Part shown: in pieces, positions 52,508 through 61,010 of the stretch
How positions within the stretch are numbered: position 1 is the first letter of the stretch
Layout: each line of letters opens with the position of its first letter
Source: Diaporthe sp. PMI_573
Taxonomy: Eukaryota > Ascomycota > Sordariomycetes > Diaporthales > Diaporthaceae
NCBI GenBank assembly: GCA_021399435.1
Contig: JAJTUP010000163.1
Coordinates: 1 to 61,010 of the forward strand
Direction: 5' to 3'
DNA length: 61,010 bases
Position numbers and translations under genes: made by a program
Notes under the pieces: model-generated
Database searches by the model: none
What the model saw: only the letters and a program-made list of their open reading frames with translations
What the model was told of the DNA's origin: nothing

Positions 52508-55500
52508 CAGCGTTCCTAATAAGTCAAGTCTAGCAAGTCAAGTTGGCAAGTCAAATCAAGTCTTGCAAATCAAATCGTCGGGCTCACAACCCAAATCAAG
52601 TCAAGTTCTCCTCACTCAGACTTGCCAGACTTGCAAGTCATATATGGCATCTGGTTTTTCCTCTATATAGGGTCAATTGGCCCCGGAAAGTGGCCAAATA
52701 TGGTTCTGGTGATAATTTTCTTGGTGTTGTCTCCCGTCTCCAAACTATTGCTTAGTCAGCACAAAAACATCTGGCGTCGCGTCGTCGCGGTGACGCGGTG
52801 CTCAACAAATTTCACCAAGACTTTGTCACAAGTCATCAATTCCTCCACCAATTCTTGAGCTTTCGTACCGAAACAATGGATACGCCTTCCTCAACTGCCC
52901 TTTCAGATGCCGACGATTTTTCCAACGGATTGACCGCTGGAAACGACGCGTTCTCGGTCCTTAGACGAGCTTCGTCCTCGAATTCCCTGTCCTTTACCTA
53001 CCAGACTGCCAGTATTCGAGCCGACGATATCAGGGGCGCGAAGGATGTGGATGAACTCCCCAAGATCAAGCTGAAAAGCGACGGCAGGGTTAATGCCTAT
53101 ATTCTTGAGGCATGGCTACACAAGAAAAGGAAGCGCAATTCGTGGATACAGCCCCATGTCAACTGTCTCGTTCGATTGAACCCCGACGACACGCACGAAG
53201 ACGTCTTTCTTTGCAAGCACTGCGAATCGATCGGAATAACGAAGCTATTCGATGGGGAGGCAACTACGTCAGCAGGCAGGCATCTCAAGAAACAGCACCG
53301 TATATTTCCAGATGGGGAGCTTCAAGACCAAGATGGGGACGAGCCCCTTGCAAAGAGACAAGCAATAATCGACTTTGCGAAGACGTCGAGCTCCGACAAG
53401 TCCTCCCAACGCCTCGTGGTTCGTACGGCAGCTGAAGAATTCAAGAATCTCTTGATGGGTTGGATTATCGACGCAAATATCCCCTTCTACGGCATTGAAC
53501 ACCCTCTTTTCCGCGAACTCCTTCTGGTACTTAATAGGGACTTCATCAATGAGCTCTTACCTGAAAGCGCTGATGCAGTCAAGAATTGGATCACTATGGA
53601 GTACGAAACTCGAAAGACACTTCTAAAGCGTGAGTTCCAAGTGGCTCGGAGCAAAATCCATATCACCTTTGACCTCTGGACTTCTCCAAACAATATTGCA
53701 TTGCTTTCCATTATCGCCCACTTTGTTGACACTTCTGGGAAGCTCCAGATACGTCTATTGTCCCTTGAACGGGTTGAAGGCAGCCACGGAGGCGAGAACC
53801 AGGCTCGGATCATGGTCCAGTTGTTTAGGGACTTCGATATTAGCAAGAAAGTCGGCTTCTTTACTGCTGATAACGCAGATTCTTGCGATACGGCAGTCAG
53901 GGCCATTCTTAAAGCGTTGAAGCCTCACTTAACTGAGTACCAAAGAGTCAAACTTGAAAGGCAGGTTCGAATCCGCTGCTTTGGCCACGTACTCAACCTC
54001 TCTGCCAAGGCCTTCCTCGAGGGAGCTTCGTCAGAAATCTTCGACTCTGCCTATAATAAGGACAATCTTGATGTCGATACTGAACTGAGGCTTCTCAAAG
54101 AGTGGAGGAAATATGGCCCAGTTGGCAAGCTTCACAACGCCGTCCATTTCATCCGCAGATCCTCTCAACGGAGAGACCAATTCCTTGCAATCACCACTGG
54201 TCGAATCCGCGCGGATGTATTGCAAGAGCTGGGGCTTTGGCTAATCGAAAAGGACGTGGTGGGCTTGATGGTGAAGGCAGACAACGATACGCGGTGGAAT
54301 TCGATATACCTTATGATCCTTCGCGCTATCAAGCTTAAGGACATCATTGATACCTTCTGCAGGCTGAGCAGGACAGACGAGAAACCTGAAAAACGGATCC
54401 CTGAAGAAGATGTCTTGCAACACGAAGACTGGCTCGTCCTCACGGAAATCCTCGAAATCTTGAAGTCATATATCGAGTATACCAAATACTTTGAGGGCAG
54501 GGAACCCAGGTTTGCGGAGGTCATCTCAACAGTCTGTTGCTTGCAAGACCACCTCAAGGAAATGCAAAAACGCTATAATGAGGGCCTTGTTGGTACACCT
54601 TTCGAGACACCACAGATCGATCTAGAAGAGCCTTCCTTTGGGTCTTCCGATTCAGCTGAAAGCTGTATATTTGTTGCAGGTGACGAATCCCAGATGCCTC
54701 GGCGCTCGCAGAGGGAAATCAGACTTCCTACCCGCCTCCAAGACTTCGAAGTCGATATTTCCTCTCCAAGACAAGCCTCCTCTATTCCTCAGAGCCGATC
54801 GTCTCCGCCTGAGTCACCAAGAGCCACTGAGGAGCTCCAACTCGGCGATCTAAGCCTCCGATATATACAGCACTCGCTTGAGTTTGCCTCTAAGAAGCTG
54901 GAAAAGTACAGGAATCTGATGGAGGAGACAGGGGTCTATTGGGCGGCAATGATTCTGCACCCAGCTCACAAGACACGGTTTATCGAAGTCTACTACCCCG
55001 AACGCAAGGAGGCCATTGTCAAGGACGTCAAGGCTTTGTTTGACGACTCATACGTGGATAGGGCAAGCGGGAGCTCTCAGCCAGTTCCTCAGAATGCCCA
55101 GGCGAAGAAGACGAAGACTCCGTGGATCACTAAGGGCAATTATTATCAGACCCAACAACCACGCTTGATCGACGAGATTGAGGACTACCTTTCAGAGCCT
55201 CCACGGCCATTGGCTGAGGAAGAGACTAATCAGGGAGGTGGGGAGGAAGCTGAGGACCTTATTTCGTGGTGGATCAGCAGAAAGGGCAAGTGGCCAAGGC
55301 TGTATCGAATGGCAATAGACTTCTTGACTATTCCTGCCATGTCAAGCGAGTGTGAGAGGTGCTTCAGCGTTGCGAAGCTTCAGATCTCTTCTCAGAGGCA
55401 TCGGCAACACTTTGCAACGATGAAGTCTTGTCAATGCCTCAAGAACTGGGCTAGGATGGGTATGTTCAATTGGAAAGAGATGGGAGTTAGTAAAGCCTCT

Positions 55501-55664
55501 GGAGAGAGCTCTGGAGGTTAGTCTAGGCCTAGGACAGTTTAGTAGGACTTGTCAAATACCACAAGTCAAGTCAAATCTACGTCAGAAACAAACAAATATA
55601 GCCTGAAAATAGGCCAAGTCGACAAGTCTGGGGGCCGACTTGACTTGGCTTGTTAGGAACGCTG
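52508..55664 (+). mobile_element. hAT transposon, complete, copy G, with 8-bp target duplication
   Basis: The element has inverted termini CAGCGTTCCTAAYAAGYCAAG at 52508 and 55664 and is flanked on both sides by the identical octamer GGATTACC (52500-52507 and 55665-55672). Sub-terminal regions at both ends carry many AAGTCAAG/CTTGACTT copies, probably transposase-binding sites. It contains an intact single-exon transposase gene. Total length is 3157 bp. Everything needed for autonomous movement appears present. Confidence 0.95.
52876..55521 (+). CDS. hAT transposase, intact, 881 aa
   Basis: A single open frame from the ATG at 52876 (context AACAATGG); an upstream in-frame ATG at 52798 lies in the leader. 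The protein has an N-terminal BED-type finger (CLVRLN...DVFLCKHCESI...AGRHLKKQH), the RNase H-like core with its first aspartate in ITFDLWTSPNNIALLSIIAH and the second block FFTADNADSCDTAV, CFGHVLNLSAKAFL, GPVGKLHNAVHFI, NDTRWNSIYLMILRAIKLKD, and a C-terminal dimerisation domain (LYRMAIDFLTIPAMSSECER, then CFSVAK). It binds the element ends and performs cut-and-paste transposition with hairpinned donor ends. No stop, frameshift or CpA-to-TpA damage is evident. It belongs to a different hAT lineage from copies A, B, D, E and F. Confidence 0.93.
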   Translation: MDTPSSTALSDADDFSNGLTAGNDAFSVLRRASSSNSLSFTYQTASIRADDIRGAKDVDELPKIKLKSDGRVNAYILEAWLHKKRKRNSWIQPHVNCLVRLNPDDTHEDVFLCKHCESIGITKLFDGEATTSAGRHLKKQHRIFPDGELQDQDGDEPLAKRQAIIDFAKTSSSDKSSQRLVVRTAAEEFKNLLMGWIIDANIPFYGIEHPLFRELLLVLNRDFINELLPESADAVKNWITMEYETRKTLLKREFQVARSKIHITFDLWTSPNNIALLSIIAHFVDTSGKLQIRLLSLERVEGSHGGENQARIMVQLFRDFDISKKVGFFTADNADSCDTAVRAILKALKPHLTEYQRVKLERQVRIRCFGHVLNLSAKAFLEGASSEIFDSAYNKDNLDVDTELRLLKEWRKYGPVGKLHNAVHFIRRSSQRRDQFLAITTGRIRADVLQELGLWLIEKDVVGLMVKADNDTRWNSIYLMILRAIKLKDIIDTFCRLSRTDEKPEKRIPEEDVLQHEDWLVLTEILEILKSYIEYTKYFEGREPRFAEVISTVCCLQDHLKEMQKRYNEGLVGTPFETPQIDLEEPSFGSSDSAESCIFVAGDESQMPRRSQREIRLPTRLQDFEVDISSPRQASSIPQSRSSPPESPRATEELQLGDLSLRYIQHSLEFASKKLEKYRNLMEETGVYWAAMILHPAHKTRFIEVYYPERKEAIVKDVKALFDDSYVDRASGSSQPVPQNAQAKKTKTPWITKGNYYQTQQPRLIDEIEDYLSEPPRPLAEEETNQGGGEEAEDLISWWISRKGKWPRLYRMAIDFLTIPAMSSECERCFSVAKLQISSQRHRQHFATMKSCQCLKNWARMGMFNWKEMGVSKASGESSGG

Positions 55665-55672
55665 GGATTACC
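55665..55672. repeat. Target-site duplication, right copy
   Basis: GGATTACC, identical to 52500-52507. Confidence 0.95.
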
Positions 55673-55882
55673 ACATGCCATAGCAAACCACAAAGGCATG
55701 CTACGGCAAGCAAGACATGAACTTTTGGCCCACCTGGTATCAAGGGAATACGGAGGAACGGGATAGTGGTGATCACCATCAGTGACAAGCAACCGGTTGA
55801 CTATTGGCATAAATTTAGCACCCATGCGTTGTCTGATCGATTGAGTAACTTGCAATATAACCAGAAATCGATTTCTGAGGCG
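55665..55882 (-). pseudogene. Ferric-reductase-like gene, transmembrane fragment
   Basis: The minus strand reads RMGAKFMPIVNRLLVTDGDH and, after a one-base shift in an A run near 55720, KVHVLLAVACLCGLLWHVVI ending exactly at the target site of hAT copy G. Removing the element and one copy of GGTAATCC joins WHVVIP directly to DVRTYSSGTAIVAACIWFV at 52499, giving the two last membrane helices of a ferric reductase in one frame. Upstream it is cut by the terminus of hAT copy F at 55883. Confidence 0.7.
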
Positions 55883-57770
55883 CAGGCCTCGCAATCAATC
55901 CATTACATCCACTCCCAGGTCAAGTGTAATGGATTGGCGCTTGGACGTAGTATTTTGCCAGTGGAATGGATCCATCCTATCCAGAATGGATGGATTGAGG
56001 ATGGATTGATTCAAATGGATTCGGCTCCGTGAAATCCCAATTAGGAAATAACTAGCTGGCTAACTTCTTCCACCAACTCACGCGTTTGAGGTGGCAGCTC
56101 CCTGATCCATGCTGTCGCTCGCTTTTCAACTTCTTCAGCAGCCAATTTAGCCAAAGCAAGATCTTCTTGTTCTTCAAACCAAGAGGCTACCCTCGGATCC
56201 AAGTCCTTGATAATACCTGCTCTGTACCAAGAGCGAAGAACCTGACAAAGGCTGATCACGTCAGCATCCAGATTCCTTCTCGACGCCACCACCATCCTCC
56301 TAGCCGCTGAAAATAACCTCTCGCATTCAGCTGACATGCTAGGGACTGTCAGGAAATCAAGGGCCATTAGTGAAAGACGAGGGTACTTGAATCGGCGGTC
56401 ATGCCAGTACTGGATAGGATCGTCGACTTCATTGTCGCCTGGCTCATAGGCGGCCTGCCAAGCAGCAAATTCATCATCGCTTGGTCTAGGTAATGGGGAA
56501 GAAGCTGGAGGCTTGGTTCGTGATCGGTTGACGTGCTCTTGGAAGGGATTCTTGAACGTCCTCCGTCGCTTAGGAGCATGTTTTTCAACGGCCACGATGT
56601 CAAGATTGCGGTATTTTTCGTCCCATACCTCTTGAACCAGATGTTTTGCCTTCTCAACCCAGTCAGGTCGGTGCTCCCAAGTTGATTCAAACCAGCCCCA
56701 TCGGTATGCTGGGTGAAGTGCAATTGCAGCATAATAGACGGACGTGTTGTCACACTTGTTGTAGTACTCATCCAACTTGTCCCAAGCTAGGTTGATACCT
56801 ACCCTGAAGTGTTCGGGGTCAGGGAAATCATTAGCCACGGCCTTAAAGTGCTCAAGCTCGCCGAGCAAGAATTCAAAGCCTTGGAGGACCTCCCATATGT
56901 TGCCATAGGACCCGGTAAATCCATGTTTGCGCTGACGGACATGGCCGTCACCCTCAAGTTGAATGACAGTTGCTTCGAACAAGGTGAGGATCTCCTCAAG
57001 GTGTTCAAGAACAGCCCAATCATTGGCGGTGAGCTGGTTTTCTTCCTTGAGTATTCGCGGTATCTTTTGGATTGCCGCTTGTGTAACGCTGCCCGTCCTC
57101 TTCGATCGATTTTCTTGCTCCCACTCGTGCTTGAACTCTACTATCATTAACTCAATATAAGGGCGAAGCTTCAAAGCGCGTCGGATCATGAACAATTGGG
57201 ACAGCCAGCGTGTATCGTTGTCGAGTACAACGTGTAGGGATCGTTGGGTACGTCGTTCATCAGCAGGCAGCGCGTTGATCTTTTCGTCTTGGATTCGCAA
57301 AAGTTTATATGTCAACCTAACAATTAACTAGCAAGTTAAATAATAGGTAAACTTTGAGTAGGAAACATACCTATCTGACCTGTCGATATCAACAACCATA
57401 TTATGAAGTTTTCCAACTGGTCCTTTGTCACGCCATAATGCGTACTCGTCTTTGGTTAGTGCGCGTTCACCAGACAACAACTCTTCGAACGCATCAGCGT
57501 TGTGGCCGAACAGCAACGCTTTTGCAGCGAGATTAATCGTGTGGCCAATGCATCGGCAGCGACGGCTGTGGCCGAGGAACCCGAGTTCACCACCAATTGC
57601 CTCCATAGCCGTGTCATTATTGCTCGCGTTGTCAAGTACAGCGTAGCCAACCTTATCTTCAACACCAAATGCTTCGAGGATTTTGCATACCTCGTCCGCA
57701 ATTCTGGTGCCTATATGCCTACCAATTTCGACAACCAAGGCACGCTGCGCCATATTAGTCTCTCTCTGTA
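55883..57770 (-). mobile_element. hAT transposon, 5'-truncated copy F
   Basis: The low-coordinate end begins CAGGCCTCGCAATCAATCCA at 55883, similar to copy D's end, with sub-terminal GGATGGATTGA repeats. Transposase coding runs from 56041 to about 57770 on the minus strand. No 5' terminus is present; instead the frame continues into unrelated coding sequence. Confidence 0.7.
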
Positions 57771-57985
57771 ATATGGACTTGGGAAACCGTACCAACATGT
57801 TCTTGACGACTTCCAAGAAGCCCATCAGCTTCTCGACGTCCGATGACTTGCTCATCTCTGGCCACGGAACAGTAACAGGAAATCCTGGTTTGGGCTCAAG
57901 AATCAGAGCTCGCTGTAGGATATCAGTGTATGGTTTTCAGCACAGAATTAGGGTACTGTACCACTGAGCGCAAGAGAAGATCCAT
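56041..57985 (-). CDS. Chimeric hAT-derived gene, 613 aa, three exons
   Basis: The exons on the minus strand are 57985-57962, 57912-57371 and 57316-56041, total 1842 nt with every phase matching and no stop. The first about 68 residues (MDLLLRSV, RALILEPKPGFPVTVPWPEM, SKSSDVEKLMGFLEVVKNML) do not resemble hAT. The rest is a transposase lacking BED finger and first catalytic aspartate: IGRHIGTRIADEVCKILEAF, AVLDNASNNDTAMEAIGGEL, CIGHTINLAAKALLFGHNAD, WRDKGPVGKLHNMVVDIDRS, LDNDTRWLSQLFMIRRALKL, and a full dimerisation domain (RLSLMALDFLTVPSMSAECE). Introns are 49 and 54 bp. A TATATAAA box and a CT-rich leader lie just upstream. It cannot be an active transposase but may be an expressed protein able to dimerise with transposase. 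It could also be a recently truncated hAT landed behind a host promoter. Confidence 0.7.
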
Positions 57986-58090
57986 TTCGACGTGCGTAGG
58001 CGTAGAGTGAACGAGGATTGATGGGAGGTTCGAAGGTTAACAGAGGGTGAGGAAGAGGGGAGATGAGAGATCGAGAGGGAGAGAAAGGCG

Positions 58091-58098
58091 TTTATATA
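58091..58098 (-). promoter_or_regulatory. TATA box of the chimeric hAT-derived gene
   Basis: TATATAAA on the minus strand, 106 bp upstream of the ATG at 57985, followed by a pyrimidine-rich leader (CTTTCTCTCCCTCTCG), a common arrangement in fungal promoters. Confidence 0.6.
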
Positions 58099-58109
58099 TT
58101 CACGACCAT

Positions 58110-59389
58110 CCTCCCTGTCCCTCGTCTGTCATCTGAGGCGTAATCGCCGGCCCTGTCGGCAAGATTCTGACGTTGCAGCGCCCTGAGAGAGTCCAATCGG
58201 ACTCTGTGAAGGCCGAAAGTGGTCTTTCGTGGCATAGCCACAGCCTACTCCACGTACGTGAATGGCGTCTCATGGATTCCTGCCGTCTCAGCCCCTTAAG
58301 GTAAGGAGCGTGATGTCATTATCGTCCCAGATACGCCTGGGGAACTTGTCCTTCCGAATGTCATGCGGGCTATGGAGGTTGCCTCCTCCCTTCCCTTCAA
58401 CTGCTCAGGGGCTGGCGGCATGGATGGAGTCGATGAGCCACACCAGTATCGCCGCTTCGTGCGAAGCGTGATTGCGAAGCGACGGAGCAATTTCCCTGAT
58501 CAAGGAAGTGGCGAGGCAGTGAAGCTCGGACAGGCAGGTTGGGACAATACTTGTACCTGAGAAGATCTGTACCGTAGACGGCTCTCAAAGGGCCGTCCCA
58601 GGAGGTGCGCGGGTTCTGTGTCTCGGTGATCCCCGAATGACGCAAACCTCTCACATCCTGGGCCGGCCCCCGATGAGCCATCTGGTGTACAGCCAAGGCA
58701 TCATCAGTGGCGTGTCGAGAGATGCTGGGGTCGGCTCGGCCCTTCCGAGTCCACCCCCCATAAGAGCCAACCCCTCTCTTCTCCTTGGAGATGATGCAAA
58801 AGAACCACAAGTCTGCCTTGCTGAGGTACCCTGAAGCATTCATACACTTGGAGCCCGGTCTGCCGCACGTCGGTATGTGATCATTCGCAACTACCAACCG
58901 ATAAGGGAGGGGAGGCCTCTCAATGGTGTCACCACAAGTCTCTAGGCACTCGAAGCCGACTCCTTTAGGATATTGATAAACCATCTCGCCAGACAAACGA
59001 CCAGGGAAACCTCCTGTCAGGCACCACGAAGGCATGAAGGTCACCGATCTCATGCGTCTCCTAGTCTGTGGCTTTGCAAGGCGGTTTGAGGCACAGCTAA
59101 GGCATCCTACACCACGGATACAGCATATCCTCGCAATCTGGAATGAGATTGCTAGGCCAATTCTGCCTTGGAATAAGGTGCGATGGGCATAGTAAGACAT
59201 GCCGACACATGATGCTCCCGTCCGGGCATACATATATTTGCTCAACATCCGTATCCAAGTGAGATGCTTCAGTTGCCTTGGACAAATCTCTCTCTTGCTC
59301 TGAGCGCAAACACCAACGTACAGACTTCTCAACGTTCCTTCATAAATTCTTCAACGCGAGCACAGGAGATCTTCGAACTTTTCCTCACG
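58110..59389. other. Stretch with long but unassigned frames
   Basis: A 311-codon minus-strand frame (58397-59332) and a plus-strand frame (58637-58834) overlap here. Neither shows a domain, hydrophobic pattern or typical start. Both contain several rare residues for fungal proteins. The region next to 59389 is the presumed promoter of the chromodomain gene. Confidence 0.3.
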
Positions 59390-60539
59390 ATGGAATCAAC
59401 GCAGTGGACATTCCTTGGACAAAATTGGCGACCTTACCTCGCCGGGGGGTGCCCGGATCCACTTCCCCAGCACGAACAGGGGCCTCGTCCTCTAGCACCT
59501 GAGCCGAACGCACCGCCTTTCCATGAGCAATGGGGCCCGTTAGGGTCCCGAGTTGAAGCCACACAAAGAAACATTCCACTCCACCGTCTCCAGGGAATGC
59601 CGGCTCCGACTCCATTTCCAATATCCGGACCCGCCATCGCTGAGTGCGAAGTGCCTCACCCCCTTTAGGTGGCCTGATAGCTGACCAAAACACAGCCCCT
59701 TGACGGAGCCCATAGGTACTATGGGCGCTTCGTTTCTCCCTGTCGAGGTACCTCTACCAGTACAGAGTCTCGAAAGTTCTCCATATGCATTTCAACCATA
59801 CCTCGAGCCGATGTCTTGGTCGCCCCCCTTCCATACTCCGAGCAATTCTTCTTTTTTTTACCCATTCACGGAGGTGAAGACCTTGCCGCCATGGAGTCAA
59901 TTCGCTACCCATCACCTACCGCCGTACGAACTTCGGAGTCCTGAGCCGGCACCTGAGATGCCTGTGCCAAGCTACGGACAGGATTTCACAAGACGGACGC
60001 CAATACCACCCAGCAGTTCCTGTTCATGCTCCGGGAGCCAAGGAAGCAGTGTTTGGGATTCATGTTCCATCACTGATACCTCTCTGTCCTCTCTGTCCTC
60101 TCTATCCGACGGCACTTCCCAGGCACTCGGCTCCGAGACTGGACACAAGAAAACAACAATGACCGGTTCGGCCCCCGGCAGCAAAGCAGCAAGCCAGCCG
60201 ATCCCGATAGATGCCGAGGGAAACGTATGGGAAGTTGACATGCTGCTCGGCAAATGGACTCGAGGTGGGACGACTTGGTACCTCGTGAAGTGGAAAGGCT
60301 TTCACGACAAGGATAGCACATGGGAGAAGCGGAGAGACATAGGCGCTGAGCTGGTGGACGAGTTCGAGGCGAGTTATGAAGGGAACCACTTTGCGATTGA
60401 GCGGTTACTGGGGAAGAGAGCCCGACATGGGAGGATTGAATACCTTGTGGAATGGAAAGGCCCGGGTGGTGATAATTCCTGGGAGAAGGAGGCGGACATA
60501 AGCCGTGCACGGATTGTGGAGTTTGAAGGGGGACAGTAG
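59390..60539 (+). CDS. Protein with two C-terminal chromodomains, 365 aa
   Basis: The exons are 59390-59643 and 59696-60539; the 52-bp intron has a weak donor GTGCGA, branch AGCTGAC and acceptor ACAG, and only this choice keeps phase. The first 255 residues are Pro/Ser-rich and disordered. Two adjacent chromodomains follow: about 261-308 (WEVDMLLGKWTRGGTTWYLV then KWKGFHDKDSTWEKRRDI) and about 316-363 (AIERLLGKRARHGRIEYLVE then WKGPGGDNSWEKEADI). The aromatic positions (W, Y/W, W) are kept in both, so methyl-lysine histone binding is plausible. There is no transposon domain and no chromoshadow domain. It is likely a nuclear chromatin reader, or a domesticated retrotransposon tail. It is intact in a decayed neighbourhood. 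Confidence 0.75.
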
Positions 60540-61010
60540 CTTAGTCTTGGCTAGCCCAACGATGCACATGTACGTTTTAAGGTTTCGGTAGCGTCTTTTG
60601 GTTGTCCGGAAGCTGCTGGTTCCCGCCGCCCATGCTCTTTGATTGTTGCGGGCCGAGCCGAGCCATGCATGTCACCACACATGGTTACCACCCTGCTGTT
60701 TGCAGCAAGTCACAAGAAAGCTCGAATTGGAACACGTGTCAACGTCCTACCTGTAAATTTTTTGAGGCTGACTGTCCTTCAGGACCAATTCTGGGAATTT
60801 CGAAATCCAATTCAATTTAAAAGTAGTGAAGCCTATTCCGACTTCCACTCTATGCTCGCGACTCTACTTATTTTTATTCTATCGGCGCCAAAGCCGCAGC
60901 GGCACAAGCTATCCTATTATAAACTTCCCCAAAAACGACCCCGACCTAATCCAAGGCGCACAGCAGTCCTTCTGCGGCGGCATCTTTATAAAAGCAGCCA
61001 CCCGACCATC
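60540..61010. other. Non-coding stretch at the right edge
   Basis: No gene was recognised. The last 150 bp become AT-rich, and a gene could begin beyond the window. Confidence 0.35.

Noticed and set aside
58397..59332. 311-codon minus-strand frame
   Set aside because: Long, but no recognisable motif, unusual composition and other frames equally open nearby; left as unassigned.
1..61010. tRNA or rRNA genes
   Set aside because: No cloverleaf with A and B boxes and no rRNA signature was noticed by eye; a tRNA scan would be needed to exclude them.

Overview
The window looks like an accessory, transposon-rich segment of a filamentous ascomycete (Pezizomycotina, probably Sordariomycetes). The evidence is short introns of 48-66 bp with GTAWGT-type donors and CTRAC branch sites, fungal-specific families (a HET-domain remnant, SAT4/PTH11-type rhodopsin, NoxA-like NADPH oxidase, fungal C2H2 proteins), TATATAAA-type promoters, and a Helitron, a chromodomain gypsy element and many hAT elements. 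C-to-T stops in CpA context in one hAT suggest repeat-induced point mutation (RIP). Species cannot be fixed from sequence alone.

Layout. 1-4.8 kb: 3' part of a frameshifted Helitron Rep/helicase plus an unidentified reading frame on the other strand. 4.8-6.7 kb: short tandem repeats and a HET-domain remnant. 7.2-10.4 kb: two intact unknown genes flanking a broken kinase. 10.8-17 kb: two truncated hATs, an array of a 14-bp motif, and an intact four-exon C2H2 gene. 17.5-23.3 kb: a ULP1-like protease homologue lacking the catalytic cysteine, a heptamer minisatellite, a C2H2-like gene with internal peptide repeats, and a three-exon unknown gene. 24-26.7 kb: a broken chromodomain gene and a chimeric ORF joining a hAT N-terminus to the C-terminus of a DUF3435 (captain-type) protein. 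27.3-38.3 kb: a class II aldolase, a truncated hAT, a truncated SAT4-type membrane protein, an AT-rich stretch, an intact divergent NoxA paralogue and two DJ-1/PfpI proteins. 38.9-41.4 kb: a gypsy element with an in-frame deletion, abutting a gene fragment. 42.3-47 kb: a truncated protein kinase whose upstream side is dense in microsatellites. 48-58.1 kb: a small three-exon gene, then a ferric-reductase-like gene broken into pieces by hAT insertions, one of which is intact with perfect target-site duplication, and a chimeric three-exon hAT-derived gene with its own promoter. 59.4-60.5 kb: an intact tandem-chromodomain gene.

The host-type genes do not form an obvious biosynthetic cluster. A loose redox theme exists (Nox-like oxidase, ferric-reductase relic, two DJ-1/PfpI proteins, aldolase). 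The ferric reductase relic together with a DUF3435 fragment is compatible with remains of a Starship giant transposon, but nothing here proves it. The strongest new-looking objects are the hAT-derived three-exon gene at 56.0-58.0 kb, the hAT/DUF3435 chimera at 25.2-26.7 kb, and the nested hAT insertions in the ferric reductase.
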